DNA from: Benincasa hispida
Lineage: Eukaryota; Streptophyta; Magnoliopsida; Cucurbitales; Cucurbitaceae
Length of the DNA stretch: 64,000 nucleotides
NCBI RefSeq assembly: GCF_009727055.1
Contig: NC_052349.1
Coordinates: forward strand, 93,635,325 to 93,699,324
Reading direction: 5' to 3'
The notes under the pieces were generated by a model. The model saw only the letters and a program-made list of their open reading frames with translations, searched no databases and had not been told where the DNA came from. Shown here one piece after another: positions 49,259-61,399 of the stretch (position 1 is its first letter; each line of letters opens with the position of its first letter). The position numbers were made by a program, and so were the translations under genes.

Positions 49259-50239
49259 CTTCACTATTGATTTTTCTTTTTGATCAAGATTTAAAGACTC
49301 AAATTGAATTTGGTTTCTCCTCTTCCCTCTCTTTTTAAACTTATCTTCTTCTCTAAAATTACATAACAGAATGTCATGATTTTCAATTCTATCAAAAAAC
49401 ATAAAGCCTCCATTGTTGCTCTCTCCAAGCTTCAATATTTCTTCTTTTCATCTTTTTCTTGAGAGAGATATTTTATGTTGTGAAGATTAATTTGTTGTGT
49501 GCTACAACTTGTAAATCCACACCATTGAGAGAGTTGTAAATGTACTCTTTAATTTTTTTTTTCAAACTTTTGTAAAGGTTGCTCTTGATCCCGGAAAAAG
49601 AGTTGTTGTAACGGTTTGATCGTCAACTATGGAAATGATCGAGTTTGTTCTTGTGTCTATAAAAAGAACGTTATAGCAGTTCAACTCTAAGCTTTGGAAA
49701 GAGTCAAAAACTTCTAATGAGTGCCCAAGATGAGCTTGAGAAATTGATGTAAGCCGGTTGTGCCGAACCACTATAAAATTTCTGGTGTTAATTTTTCTAT
49801 CTCTCTTCTACTTGAACTTTGCAACTAATTTGTTGTTATACTTTAATGCATGAAATTTAACTGTTTTTTGTACAAATGAGCCCTTTTTGGGGGGCAAACG
49901 AAAAATGGGTACCCTTTTGAAAACTATGAATTTTGGCCTTCTGCTTATGTCATCACTATATAAAATTATCACTTTAACCCTAAATGCATTCTTCTTCTAT
50001 TTTCTTCGTTTTGCAGCATTTTTTTTCTTTTTCCTTTTTTTTAGTTTCTTCTTCTTCCCTTTTCCTTTTTTTTCAACGATTCTTTTTTTTTTTTTCTTTT
50101 TTTGCATTTTTCTCTATGCATTTCTTCTTTCTTTTTTTTTTTTTTTAACTTTGGTTCTTTCTTCTACATTTGTTCTTTTTTTCCCTTTTTTCTGCGTTTT
50201 TTTTTCTTTTTTTTTTTTTTTGTTTCTTTGCATCAAACA
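49127..50239. other. Intergenic DNA with long A and T tracts
   Basis: An A-run of about 27 nt ends near 49258. 50010-50222 is almost entirely T with occasional C. Open frames here (Phe-rich or Lys-rich) only reflect these tracts. No gene is visible. Confidence 0.6.
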
Positions 50240-50530
50240 TCAAACATAGAGTATATAGCATTAGAGCATCAAGCATCAAGTGAACTTCTAAATCGAGCAT
50301 AGAGCATACAATATAGAGCGTGGAGTGTCAAGGATCGAGTAGCATATAGCTAGTATATAGCATGAAGCATTTAACATAGAGCATAGAGCTTAATGCATCA
50401 AGCATCTAATATCGAGGATCGAGGATCGAGTTGCATGTAGTTAATATATAACATAAAGCATAGAGCATCAAACATCGAGCATCAAGCATCAAGTATCGAG
50501 GATCGAGGATCGAGTATCAAGTATCAAGAA
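50240..50530. repeat. Degenerate heptad minisatellite (ATCGAGG/ATCAAGC family)
   Basis: Runs of 7-bp words such as ATCGAGG, ATCAAGC and ATAGAGC recur across about 290 bp, with regular 7-bp phasing in places (for example 50411-50432 and 50468-50512). Confidence 0.75.
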
Positions 50531-50549
50531 AATATATGAATCACCACGA

Positions 50550-52097
50550 TGTTGAGTTGTATGTTCTAAAACTTGCAGTTTGTAATCTTTGAACATACTC
50601 TATTTTGCAATAAAGTTGTTATTAAGGTTTATTCAATAAAATTGTTATTGAACATGTAAAGCCTAAATCGAATAAATTAAACAAACCCCTACTCATGCTT
50701 AAACTTTATGTGGAGACATAAAAGAGGATCGAGTTTGAGTATATAGCCAAAACGGTCTATAAATAAGGATAGCATTGGGTACCCTGTCTCTGGGACACTA
50801 TGGATGCGACCCGCTTTGTATTTGATACAAACGATATGATCCCAAAATCGTTCATGTGGAAAGACATGCGAGTGGGGGCATTCTATGCAAAAGATGTTTT
50901 CATAAAACTGGACCACGAAATAGTCACTTTTCCTTATAATGTCGTTTACTGTTAAAACTAACTATTTCAACCTAGTGACCTAAGGTAACTTGATCTTAAT
51001 CCTAAGCTAACTATAAACTTCTATTTATTTGGAATTATCCTTTAATTTGCATGAGTGAGAGTGGCTCTACATCGCCGCTCAATAAGCCTCCTATTTTAGG
51101 GGTAAGACCAAGTAGATAGTTGGGGACATAGTCCTGCAAAATGGAATTCGCTCTTACCCGTTTTAGGGATAGTAAATAGGTTTTTCCCTTAAGTACCGAC
51201 TTCTAATCTTAAACAAGGGGCCCCTGCCCTCTCTATGACTAAGAGTGATTCAGTTTATTAGTAGAATCATAAATCAATTGTTCATTAATAGATCAATGGA
51301 GACTTAAGGAGCAAAAAGTATTACAAGGGTAAAACGGTAATTTTGACCAAACTGTTAATACGAATGACTTGTGAAGGATTGACTTACTAATTATGGTTAA
51401 ATTAAGTGGATAGAAATATATCTACAATGAGGAGAGTGCAACTACTTAGTTATAGTGGAGTGTCTCGGTAGTTAACAAACATAGATTAATTCGGTTAAAG
51501 AAGTTTAGCTAATTGATCTCAAATTGTTGGAGCTCATGATCTGTAGGTCCATTAGGTCCATCTACTAGCTCGTAAATTGATTAAACATTAGAATAACGTG
51601 TTGAGGGAATTTGAAATGTCCAAATTCATATTAGGGTTTGGATTATTATATGCGATATAATTAGCATTTAATTATCTAATTAAGCGTAAGTGGAGAGTTA
51701 AAAATATTTTAATTTGATTTAAATATTATACATACATATATATATATATATATATATTGATTCATATTTTGATTAGATGTTTTATTAATTTAATATTTGA
51801 TATTAAATTAATTTTAAACTAATTAATTAAATTATTTAATTATTTTTAAATGGAAAGTGGGTTTTCTCATATGTTCCATTCTTCTTCCGCCTAATCAATC
51901 TTTTTAGTGCATTATTAAGTGTCATTTTATGTCTAATCTCACTTGCATGTTATTATTTTATAAAAGAATAAGTTTTAATAAGATTAATTCTTCATGCAAT
52001 TTCACAAAATTGAGAAGAAATATTATGGTTTTGAGATTTCTGCACTTTTCACTCTCCAACTCCAAATTTCACCTCTAATCCATCTCAATTTGAGTTC
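50550..52097 (+). repeat. Copia LTR, solo or remnant
   Basis: It starts TGTTGAGTTGTATG and shares ordered blocks with the copia LTR at 15751-17346 (TATGTGGAGACATA, GGGACACTATGGATGCGAC, GTGGAAAGACATGCGAGT). No copia coding sequence flanks it. It contains a (TA)n run near 51733-51758. Its right end is abutted at 52098 by the minus-strand gypsy element. Confidence 0.65.
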
Positions 52098-52916
52098 TAT
52101 AATGTAAATTTTGATAGGTATGATTGATGATGTTCTATGCTCGAAATGATGCGATACTACCGCTAGATATGCGTTAATGATGGATGTTCACGTAGTATGT
52201 CATGCATTGTCACAAGTTTCCTTACGATAGAACCAAGTGTAATTCCAACACAAGTTTCTTGGTATGATCCAAGGTCGAACACGGGGACCGATTTAGGTTA
52301 TTGTGGTTTGTTCATGATATATGCAACCAGGTTTTCAATCTTTAAAAATGTGTTTGTACAGGTATATAAATTGCGATAAAATAAAGTAAAGCAGTAAAGA
52401 TGCGATAATAAAATGAAATACAATAAACCTAAGCTAGATGATACAAGATACAGGCTTCATATTACAAGATGCTGGGGTCAAGGCTGGATGTGAAAGTTGT
52501 GCAAAGACGTGGAATGCGGCGGCAAGTCTTATGAACAGAACAGAAAGAAAAAGACAAAGAATATAACAACGCAAGTTCTCAATTGCGTTGAAGCTACAAA
52601 TGTTGTTCCGCTCTTCTCTTGGCATACACCTTTCAGTGATTGGCCGCGCTCCCACATGTCTGTGGTGAAACAGAGACTAACGTAATGAACGCAAGGTTGC
52701 TTCCATGTCTAGAAGTACTACTCGCTTTAGTTAACGCATTCTTCTAACCTTCTCTCGTAGGTGGAATGGTATCTTCACTTTTGTTCTCACATGTGAAGAT
52801 GTCGTCTAGCATGTCTTAGCTAAACACATTTTATATCTTTAACACAGACTAAGTACTTGGTTAATTCATATTGCTTATCAGGGAACTAGGAAGACATCAT
52901 GGAGAAAATGATTAAT
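52098..52916 (-). repeat. 3' LTR, distal part
   Basis: It matches 63062-63835 base for base apart from scattered changes, to ATTAAT, where sequence diverges because of an insertion. Confidence 0.85.
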
Positions 52917-55430
52917 TATGAAACCCGGATTTCTATTTTCCTTACTTTAAGCAAGTGTTAAAAGGAAATTAACTAAGTGAAAAGTTAAATCCTAAGTTAA
53001 GGGGAGGGAAATTTCTAAGTATTAAGTAGATTTTCTTTAAATAAATTTAAGTTGAGCTTTAATTGGTAAAATTATGATGAATTTGAATAATAAGTAGTGT
53101 TGATGAGAAGTTAGTGTGGAATGGTGTAAGTAGAATGGGGATTTGAAAAAGAAAATATGGATTAAAGTTTGAAAACATTTGGGAATAATTTGGCCCAAGG
53201 AGAAATTTTATCGTGATATATGCGTGTTGTGCAATTCAAGCACTAGAAGGCAGTGACTAGTGGACAAATTCGTGTTAGAAAATTGCAACGGAGACAACAA
53301 ATGTTGCAGTAAAAGTCTAGAGCGACGATCAATTGAGAGTGAGATCAGCGAAGATCGTTGAGAGCAAAGATCATGAGATCGAGACACCTAGCAAGAAAGC
53401 TGGAGAAGAGCGAGACTAAGCGAGAAAGCTGGAGAGAGCGAGTAGTGGAAGAGAAAATTTGGAAGTTAGAAAGCTGGAGGAGTTGTAGATTGGGAGTAGA
53501 GCAAGACCACGCGAGATTTGCTTGGAATAGAGGAGATGTGAAGAGAGCGAATTTTGAGCGAGAAAGTGGGAGAGATGTGATGAAGAGCATGCAGAAGATG
53601 GACGCAGAGGCAGCGAGATGTTAAAGCACCTACTCTGTGGAGAGCAGATATAGAGCGAGAAGTGCCTATGCGTTAGCCTTGTTTGTCCAATTCGATTACG
53701 TCATGCCCACGCTCTCGCATATTGCATTGAACGGTCCGACGTAAGTCTCTGGGCGATTGTATTTTTGGACGGCGTTGGGTTGTGGATTAATGCAATTAAA
53801 AACTCTAATTTGAATTACCTAAACAAAGCCTTTATAAGAGCTAAGATAGAAGAACGTAAATTAAAATCTAAGGTGTCCCGATTAAGAGAAATTCTTTAAC
53901 CCTATAGTAAAATTGTGTTGGAAAAAAAAATAAAATAGAATTGTGTGTTTTTTTGGGATAGAGACATTCATTGACCAGTTGGTATAGTCAGCTTAATGTT
54001 GATAAAAGGGAGATAATTTGGCCATAGCAGCCCAAGTAGGTGCTGTATCGTCCACGAGACATTGAAATCACCTATAAATTAGGGTATGTTGGGATTCATT
54101 TCAATCACACAAAAGTCATAAATTTGTAAGAGAAGGTGAGAGGGCAGGAGGGTTCAGAGAATGTGTCGAACTTTCGGACGGGAGATTCTTCCAATCTACT
54201 CATTTGAATGTTCGTTTTGGAGTGGATCTAAATTCATCTGAAATTTTCTTAGAAGTCTTAGTTTTTTCAGATAGTAGTGGTTACGGTAGTGAATAAGGCT
54301 CAAAGTGATACTGGGCTGGAGGTTGAGAAGAAGGTCTAGAAGTGGTCAAGACTGTTAGGATCAGTCTGAGCTAGTCTTGAACATTTTGAGATTCCCGGCC
54401 ATAACATCTTAAGAAATTCTGAGGTTGAAAATTTAGAATGAAGATTCTTATAGAACAATTTTAGAATAATGTTTGTTAGAAGAAAGTATTTCCAATAAGG
54501 TACGAAACTATGAGTTAATTCTTAAGTTGTAGTTGATATCTGGAGTTCTTAGGGGTGAAAAAGGGACCCGAGGAGCTACTAGATGTGAAAATTCTAAAGA
54601 GTTTAAGTGTGAGTGGCCTATAAATGTTTCCGAAGCTTAAAACATTTTTATTAACTATTTTGATTACAACTATTTAACAAAAAGCATGTTTAACGAAAAT
54701 AATTCTCATGCCTATCTAGTTTTATATAAGTGGTTTGTTCTCAAGCAAGTTTGAATTGTGATTTGAACGGCATGCAATATTGTTGAAAAAACTATTTACA
54801 TATTGTATATGTAATTGATTTTTATCCAGCAATGGCATTACCATTCGTTTAAAAAGTTCATGTTTGTTATATGTGTTATATGTCTTGTATCATTTGCTTT
54901 AAAGAGAAAAGTTGTTTATAAATATTTTGGTAATTTGCGATGCCGTTAAGTGACATAGGAGATAGGCATCCACTTTCCAACTAGTATTAACTGAATGTAC
55001 ATAGGGAAAAGGTTAATCTTATTGGTAACTTGTTGGGAAGTTACGTTTGAGAAGGTACTTGAAGCACGGGATAACTGAAGTATTCGTTTTGGAGAAGGTA
55101 TCCTAGTAGCTCGATACTGAAGTACAAGGAGAAGGTATCTGAGCAGTAGTACCTAATGTGGCCACAGGTGAATAAAGTCAGAGATTGAGCAAAAGGATGT
55201 TGGGATTATTTTACCAGTTATACAGTACTTTGATTTGAGAAATTATTTTACTGTTTTATATTTAAAACAGCTTTATATAATTTATGCTTGGAAAATATTT
55301 ATACTGCAAAAGTTTATATTTCAGATAAAACTATTTTCTGAAATTATGCATGAGAATTTACTATGTCTATTAAGGGTTTGATACATTACTATGTCTATTA
55401 AGGGTTTGATACATGGTGGGTGAATGAAAA
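52917..55430. mobile_element. About 2.5-kb insertion splitting the 3' LTR, unclassified
   Basis: The intact LTR at 63.8 kb is continuous where this 2.5 kb appears. The insert begins ATGAAACCCGGATTTC, contains a purine-rich stretch (about 53360-53620) and a TATAAATT-type box near 54073, and has no convincing gene. It may be a solo LTR of another gypsy family. Its right end carries an extra copy of the adjoining LTR sequence TGTCTATTAAGGGTTTG, so the edge is approximate. Confidence 0.5.
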
Positions 55431-56319
55431 GACAGAGAATGGTATATGAAAGCTATCGAAACATTTAATATGTCTATTAAGGGTTTGATACATGGTGGGT
55501 GAATGAAAAGAGAATGAGAAAGTGAAATACAATGATGAAAGAAATAGAACAGATAAAAACAAGTGTCAATGTCGTGGCACTAATTCGATGGAGATCTGCT
55601 TGCCAGATAGGATGGATTTGATGGTAGGAAGAGCTTCCCTCTCAGGCTTGCTCCACCAGTAGCAGGGATCTTTGCACAGAGCTTTCAATCAGGTGTTTGA
55701 CAAATTGGTTCTAAGATTCACCTCTCGGCCTTATCTCGTCTTCTTCCCGGATTTCTTCACTTAAGCACTCAGCTCAGTCTTTTCTCTCAACAGTTTTGCA
55801 GCATTTACCCCGTATCCCGTAGCATTCGTTTTCTCTAAAATCTATGGGGTATTTATAGGTGCAGGTCTTTGACTCCGGCCTTGTGGTCCCCATTGATGGT
55901 TATGGTAATTTCGAAGATGGAGGGATATTATTCCTTCTGTTATGCAATCAGACCGTCAATTCTGCACAACCGTTAGTTGTACACATGTCTCAATCCTCCG
56001 CTTTTGCATTGCTCAACTGCATCTTTCGATAATAGATTCGCATGCGGTGTTGTTTTTATTACCTCATGCGGTTGCACACAGCTCTAGATCGACTATCGCA
56101 TTGCACCGTCATTGCGGTAATCGTCTCTTCCTTGTTGACTGACGGGCGCAATGTGACAGAGATGCGTTGATCAGTTTCTCATGAGCCTTGAGCACAAGCG
56201 GTGACTTGGTCTCCTGCAAAACAGAGTAAAATTCGGCTTGTCTTCCATCTTTATGGTGTTAGTGGGTGTAATTGCAAACATTTATAATTATTGTAATACT
56301 AGGCTAATTTTCATACAAT
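55431..56319 (-). repeat. 3' LTR, proximal part, ending in the gap
   Basis: 55433-55570 matches 63863-64000, and 55570-56319 is the reverse-complement homologue of about 5000-5800 in the nested element's LTR (TATA box near 55850-55860; CTGTTTTGCAGGA). The LTR tip lies in the N-run. Confidence 0.78.
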
Positions 56320-57036
56320 NNNNNNNNNNNNNNNNNNNNNNNNNNNNNNNNNNNNNNNNNNNNNNNNNNNNNNNNNNNNNNNNNNNNNNNNNNNNNNNNN
56401 NNNNNNNNNNNNNNNNNNNNNNNNNNNNNNNNNNNNNNNNNNNNNNNNNNNNNNNNNNNNNNNNNNNNNNNNNNNNNNNNNNNNNNNNNNNNNNNNNNNN
56501 NNNNNNNNNNNNNNNNNNNNNNNNNNNNNNNNNNNNNNNNNNNNNNNNNNNNNNNNNNNNNNNNNNNNNNNNNNNNNNNNNNNNNNNNNNNNNNNNNNNN
56601 NNNNNNNNNNNNNNNNNNNNNNNNNNNNNNNNNNNNNNNNNNNNNNNNNNNNNNNNNNNNNNNNNNNNNNNNNNNNNNNNNNNNNNNNNNNNNNNNNNNN
56701 NNNNNNNNNNNNNNNNNNNNNNNNNNNNNNNNNNNNNNNNNNNNNNNNNNNNNNNNNNNNNNNNNNNNNNNNNNNNNNNNNNNNNNNNNNNNNNNNNNNN
56801 NNNNNNNNNNNNNNNNNNNNNNNNNNNNNNNNNNNNNNNNNNNNNNNNNNNNNNNNNNNNNNNNNNNNNNNNNNNNNNNNNNNNNNNNNNNNNNNNNNNN
56901 NNNNNNNNNNNNNNNNNNNNNNNNNNNNNNNNNNNNNNNNNNNNNNNNNNNNNNNNNNNNNNNNNNNNNNNNNNNNNNNNNNNNNNNNNNNNNNNNNNNN
57001 NNNNNNNNNNNNNNNNNNNNNNNNNNNNNNNNNNNN
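56320..57036. other. Assembly gap (717 N)
   Basis: A run of N hides the 5' tip of the 3' LTR and the polypurine tract. Confidence 0.99.
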
Positions 57037-57450
57037 CAAACACTTAAAAGAAAATTTCAAAAAGAAGGTTTGAGCAAAACTTTGAAAGATAAAAGGTAAA
57101 GTACTGCTAAACTAAGAATTAACTAAGTGTTAGTCAGAATTTACTAAGTATGGGAAATGTTTCTAAGTATAAACATGTAACACATCATAGCAACGCAATG
57201 AAGATCGTAAAAATAAGAGATTTATAACATTACAAAAATTAACAAAGGAAGATAAAGAAAAAGGCACAGGCAAAAAATGGAGTGAATATATACTCTGATT
57301 GTATTGACTATTAACAATGTATACAAATAAAGTACAAATGAACGCATTACAAAATTTTCTATTTCCTGTACAAGAGTCAAAGAATTTGATTACATTACAA
57401 ATAATAAATGAATTGAATCCAAATAAAGAATGGCCGCATAAAAAGATCGT
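57037..57450 (-). other. Noncoding tail between accessory ORF and 3' LTR
   Basis: AT-rich, with no gene visible. Confidence 0.5.
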
Positions 57451-58850
57451 ATTAGAAGAAAGTGTAAATATTAAGGTTGGGGAGCAGGGGATCAGGCGGA
57501 TTTTGAGGTGGTGCAGGAGGCACTCCTTCGAAATTTAAGTGCTGCCGAAGATGTAGGGGCACCATTGGACCATGAAGATATGCGGTGAGAAAGTTGAAGT
57601 ACTTTTGATTACGCTCCGCGAAGTTGAAGTACTCTTGATTACACTCCGCAATCATTCTCTAGTGCATATGGACTTTATAGATGTTGTGCTGCATGTTGAT
57701 CAACGCTTCTCTTGATATGGCGACACTGCATTGAATATCATTAATGTGCTCCATTACTACCTCAAATCACTTGTTGAAGAAGTGTTGTTGTTGAGAGAAA
57801 AGTTGCTGTTGTTGGGAGAAGAGGGATCTCATTTCTACTAACTTAGCAGCCATGGAGGTGATGGAGGGTTGTGCCTGCGATGTCTCGCCAACATCGTTTT
57901 GGGGTTGGGCAGAGGTGCCTTCACCCAAACCATGTGGGTCATCAACTTGCGGCGGTGGAATGGTGGGTTGCGGTGATGATGCTAATGGTGAAGGTGGGGC
58001 TGCTGGGTAAACAGAAGAGTTGAGGACAAGAAGAAGGTTTGTAAAATGCTCGTGTAAGGGGGAAGAGGGTGGTGTTGGCGGGCTCGGAGGGCTTGGAGGC
58101 CGGATGACTAAGGGAAGAGGGTCCAAGGTTTAGGATTTTGCGTTCGTGACTCCTAGACCTTCTCTTTTCCCTTATCCTCTCTTCATCTTCTTTTTAGTCT
58201 GAGTCCCAGCGGCGCATTCAAATCGATCGCAGGCTTCATTGTTGACAGCTCGGGGCAGTGTGAAGTTTGAGGAGCATCCTCAAGATTTTTATGTTGATGA
58301 GGCCGTGGACTTCTGGCATGGGTTCCTCATCAACACCTACACCCATAGATAGGTATAGACTTGAAACAATCCACAGAAGGAGAGAGACCGAAACATTGCC
58401 TACTAATCTCTACTCCTCGCGATCAAACTGGCCTACGCGATAAAGGAATACCGCGGCTATGCAGTAACAACGGCAAATAGACCCGATACCTTTGATACAG
58501 TTCTGTCGTGCGTCGTGGATCAACCGGTTCTTGACCAAAATAAACCCAGAGCTCCCTCCGGCACCAAGGACTTAGACTCCAGGGTGCGGATCCTTTGAGG
58601 CGAGACCGGACCACTTCGTGCCCGGTTGCGTTAGTATCTTCAACCGCGTCCTCCATCTGCTCTTCTGTGGGATATCATAATCTTATTCCCTGGCGCATAG
58701 GGTTGTCCTTCATTTGATAATTTAGTTGATGTCCCTTGCGTTAAAGATATTGTTCTCCTCCTTAAAGGTTCACCCGCATCTCTATTTTCATGTAAGCGCC
58801 CCACAGTAAAAGCTTCGACTACTGAAGGCACTATGATCGTATGGGCCACT
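57451..58850 (-). pseudogene. Accessory coding block resembling the plant transposon-protein domain
   Basis: Minus frames in order: 58849-58640, then 58656-58423 (EDAVEDTNATGHEVVR, RRELWVYFG; in another frame FILVKNRLIHDARQ), 58126-57767 (a proline-rich PPSPPSPPTPPSSP stretch ending in a Gln-rich SQQQQLFSQQQ) and 57655-57452 with a tandem AE(C/R)NQ(E/K)YFNF decapeptide. The order fits proteins carried by Athila-type elements with the putative plant transposon-protein domain, but this is from memory and the match is weak. Stops and frame changes indicate decay. Confidence 0.5.
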
Positions 58851-58949
58851 TTGTGCGAGCTGCAGAATGTGTCCTACCCATGCTCCACAATTACGCTCAT
58901 GAGAGGCCAGGTAGTGGATTCGGCGCAGATAAGCCCATCTCGTTATCAA

Positions 58950-60502
58950 CATATCATCGGTTCTTCTTTTTTTCTTTGATGTCGTTTCTTGCCGCCACGA
59001 GTCCTTGTTTTTCTGCTATAGCCTTGCCTTTTGCCAACCGCAAGATGGGCTAACTTGTGTTCTCTCTTTTCCCGNNNNNNNNNNNNNNNNNNNNNNNNNN
59101 NNNNNNNNNNNNNNNNNNNNNNNNNNCTCTCTGCGTTGCTCTTCTTTCTCACGCTCAGTGAGCTCTTTGCCCTTGCTATTAAATAAGCACTTCTTATTGG
59201 CTTCGCGCTTCTTCCTTCTTCTTCTTCTCTTTCTTCTTTCGCAAACTCTTCTTCGAATTGCTCAGAGGCCAGCAACAGGCGCTGTTCCTTCTCGCCCTTA
59301 TAGATCCCTTCAAGTCTGGCAAGCTCATTGTTGCGTTGCATTTCTTCAAACTCTAATCTTCTTCTTCTATCCCCTTATGCGATGATGAGCTTGCCCCTCT
59401 CCATCTTTTCTTGCTTCTCCTCCTCTTCTTTTCTTTTTTCTCTCTTTCCCTTCCAATGCCAAAATTAATCTTTGAAGGTCAATTGTGGACTCTTGCGGCG
59501 CATTCTCCTTACAACGTCATATTAGGGGGGTTCCCTCTGCTTCTTCTCCTTCTTCGGTCGCTACTATTTTCGTTAGTATGGGTTGCGCTAATTCCAATAA
59601 CTGTGCCGTTTCTCCCCTATCCTTCCTTACGGAGGTTGATTCTCTATCAGGGCTTGCAGCCCTCTGTTTCGCTTCCTCTTCTTTTCTCAAGCGTCTCTCT
59701 TCACACCGGCGCAATCTTCTCTCCTCTTTCTCCTTCTTCTTTCTCTTCTTCTTGGCCTCTTCATCTTCATCATCATCCTTTTGCTCTTTGTTCTTTCTTT
59801 CCTTGCGATGATGTGAAGACTCCGCCTCTTCAATCTTTTTTCCCTTACTCTTCTTCTTCTTCTTTTTCTTCTTAGCCCCTTTTGGTTACGCATCCCTTGC
59901 AACCTCCTCCAACGTAATGACAGGGGTCTCCAACGCAAGCTCACCTTCTTTAACCTCCTCCATCGTAATCTCTTCTTCTTCTCTTTCCTTTCTCACACAA
60001 TCGCTTCTTCTTCTCTTCGTGGAGGTCCGTCATAGGCTTCTACGATGATAGTTGCCTCATGAGTTTTTGGGACCAAGACATCATTCCCTGTTTCTTCTTC
60101 TTCAACCACCACTTCTTCCACCACCACTACTTCATCCGCCACTACCGCCACCTCCTCTTCCATAGGCAGTGGTTGGTTTACAACCCCTGCCTCAGGCAGT
60201 CCACCTTCTTGCTCCAAGGTACTTAGGATGTTTCCAAAAACCTCCATATCATCGTGTCTCTTCCTTTCGCTTTCAGTAGAGATGGCAGGTGTTGGCGTAG
60301 GAATGCTCTCGGTGCTTCCTCCTCTCTTGAACACATGAGGCCTAACGGTCAAGGGATTTCTCCAGGATCTTCCGGCGAGTCTGGGAATGGTGTGGGCTTG
60401 GGCGGCAAGCCTGCGACTGGCAGCCAGGAATGCTGCCTCTCGCTTAGCTACTTGATCAGGGGTGGAAGGTAAAGCGGATTAGTTTGGGGTTTGGTCAGCC
60501 AT
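58950..60502 (-). pseudogene. Accessory Lys/Glu-rich coiled-coil coding block
   Basis: From an ATG at 60502 (MADQTPN, then an early stop), the frame continues to 59993 with AAFLAASRRLAAQ, a TP-rich part and an acidic run (VVVEEVVVEEEE). Further frames give a Lys block (59890-59750), RRLRKEEEAKQRAASPD and EEFAKEEREEEEGRSAK. The composition predicts long charged helices. It is interrupted by stops and by a 52-nt gap (59075-59126). I do not recognise a family; its place between gag and the other accessory block suggests it belongs to the element. Confidence 0.55.
59075..59126. other. Assembly gap (52 N)
   Basis: An N-run inside the charged coding block. Confidence 0.99.
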
Positions 60503-60890
60503 GGATACGAGCTTGGCAAGGTCTGGTAAAAACTCGAGCTGTTGGGAAGACAGAAAGGTTTGGGATGCAAGACGCTTAGGGTTTCTGGTTTGCCAAAGTG
60601 AGGTAAATGGTTTCCAATGAAGGAGGAGGTCGTATTTATAAGTTGGGTCGTGGTGGGGCCCAACGCGATTTTTGCGGCGACTAGCCTCGAGCAGCTCAAC
60701 AGGCACGTCGTTCCACATCTCTCATTTATAGATTTCTGATAGTGTTTTCATCGCCAAGTCATTTCGTGAGGATACGAATCGATTGAACTTCTTCCCAAAT
60801 TGCCAAACGAATTTTCTTTAATATTTTATTTAAATGGACGCATGAAAAAGAATAACGCAATATGCTCAACAATGCAATTGTATCTTTGCA

Positions 60891-61060
60891 GAGGACGGGC
60901 AACAACGCATATATCCCCGCAACACACCCCTTAACCAACGCATTTCTGGACGATACCTAAATAGTGCATTTGGCTAAGGATGGGCAAAGGACATATGCGA
61001 GCTGCCACACCCCTCAACTTCAATGCCGTTGAGTTAGCGTGAACGCAAAGCATTCCTAAT
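60891..61060 (-). repeat. CCCGTCC-type tandem repeats
   Basis: The reverse complement shows units with CCCGTCCTC and GGGGTGTGTTGCG, the same family as at 7566-7816, at the equivalent place downstream of the gag region. Confidence 0.7.
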
Positions 61061-61399
61061 TTGTTTGATATGCGTCATTACCGCCTTTGCATATTTGTTG
61101 TTAGATGTTTTTGTTATTATTTTTATTATATCTTTTCATCAACGCAAAGTGTTGTGGCTTGCAGCAATAGATTTTCCTTTATTACTTAATCATTTAGCAA
61201 TTAGGCACACGCATTGATTACAAAAAAAAAAAAAAAGTCAAATAACTAAAGATGAGACAGGATTAAATGCAGAGAAATTGAATGAGGAAATAAATTCATA
61301 AAGTCAAAATTGAATTAAATGAAGAATTGGAAAACAAATTCAGAATTTAAAGAGACAGAAATTCAATAAAGCATTAAACATAGTATTGAGATATGGACC

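Noticed and set aside
49887..50302. Phe-rich open frames on the plus strand
   Set aside because: They are produced by long T tracts; no domain, no support as genes.
53358..53624. 88-residue Arg/Glu-rich open frame
   Set aside because: It lies in a purine-rich part of an LTR-splitting insert, with repeated GCGAGAAAGCTGG words; composition alone explains it.
56238..57047. Long open frames on both strands across 56.3-57.0 kb
   Set aside because: They consist of the N-run of an assembly gap.
59005..59875. Leu/Ser/Phe-rich plus-strand open frames
   Set aside because: They are the antisense of the Lys/Glu-rich minus-strand block (CTT/TCC composition).
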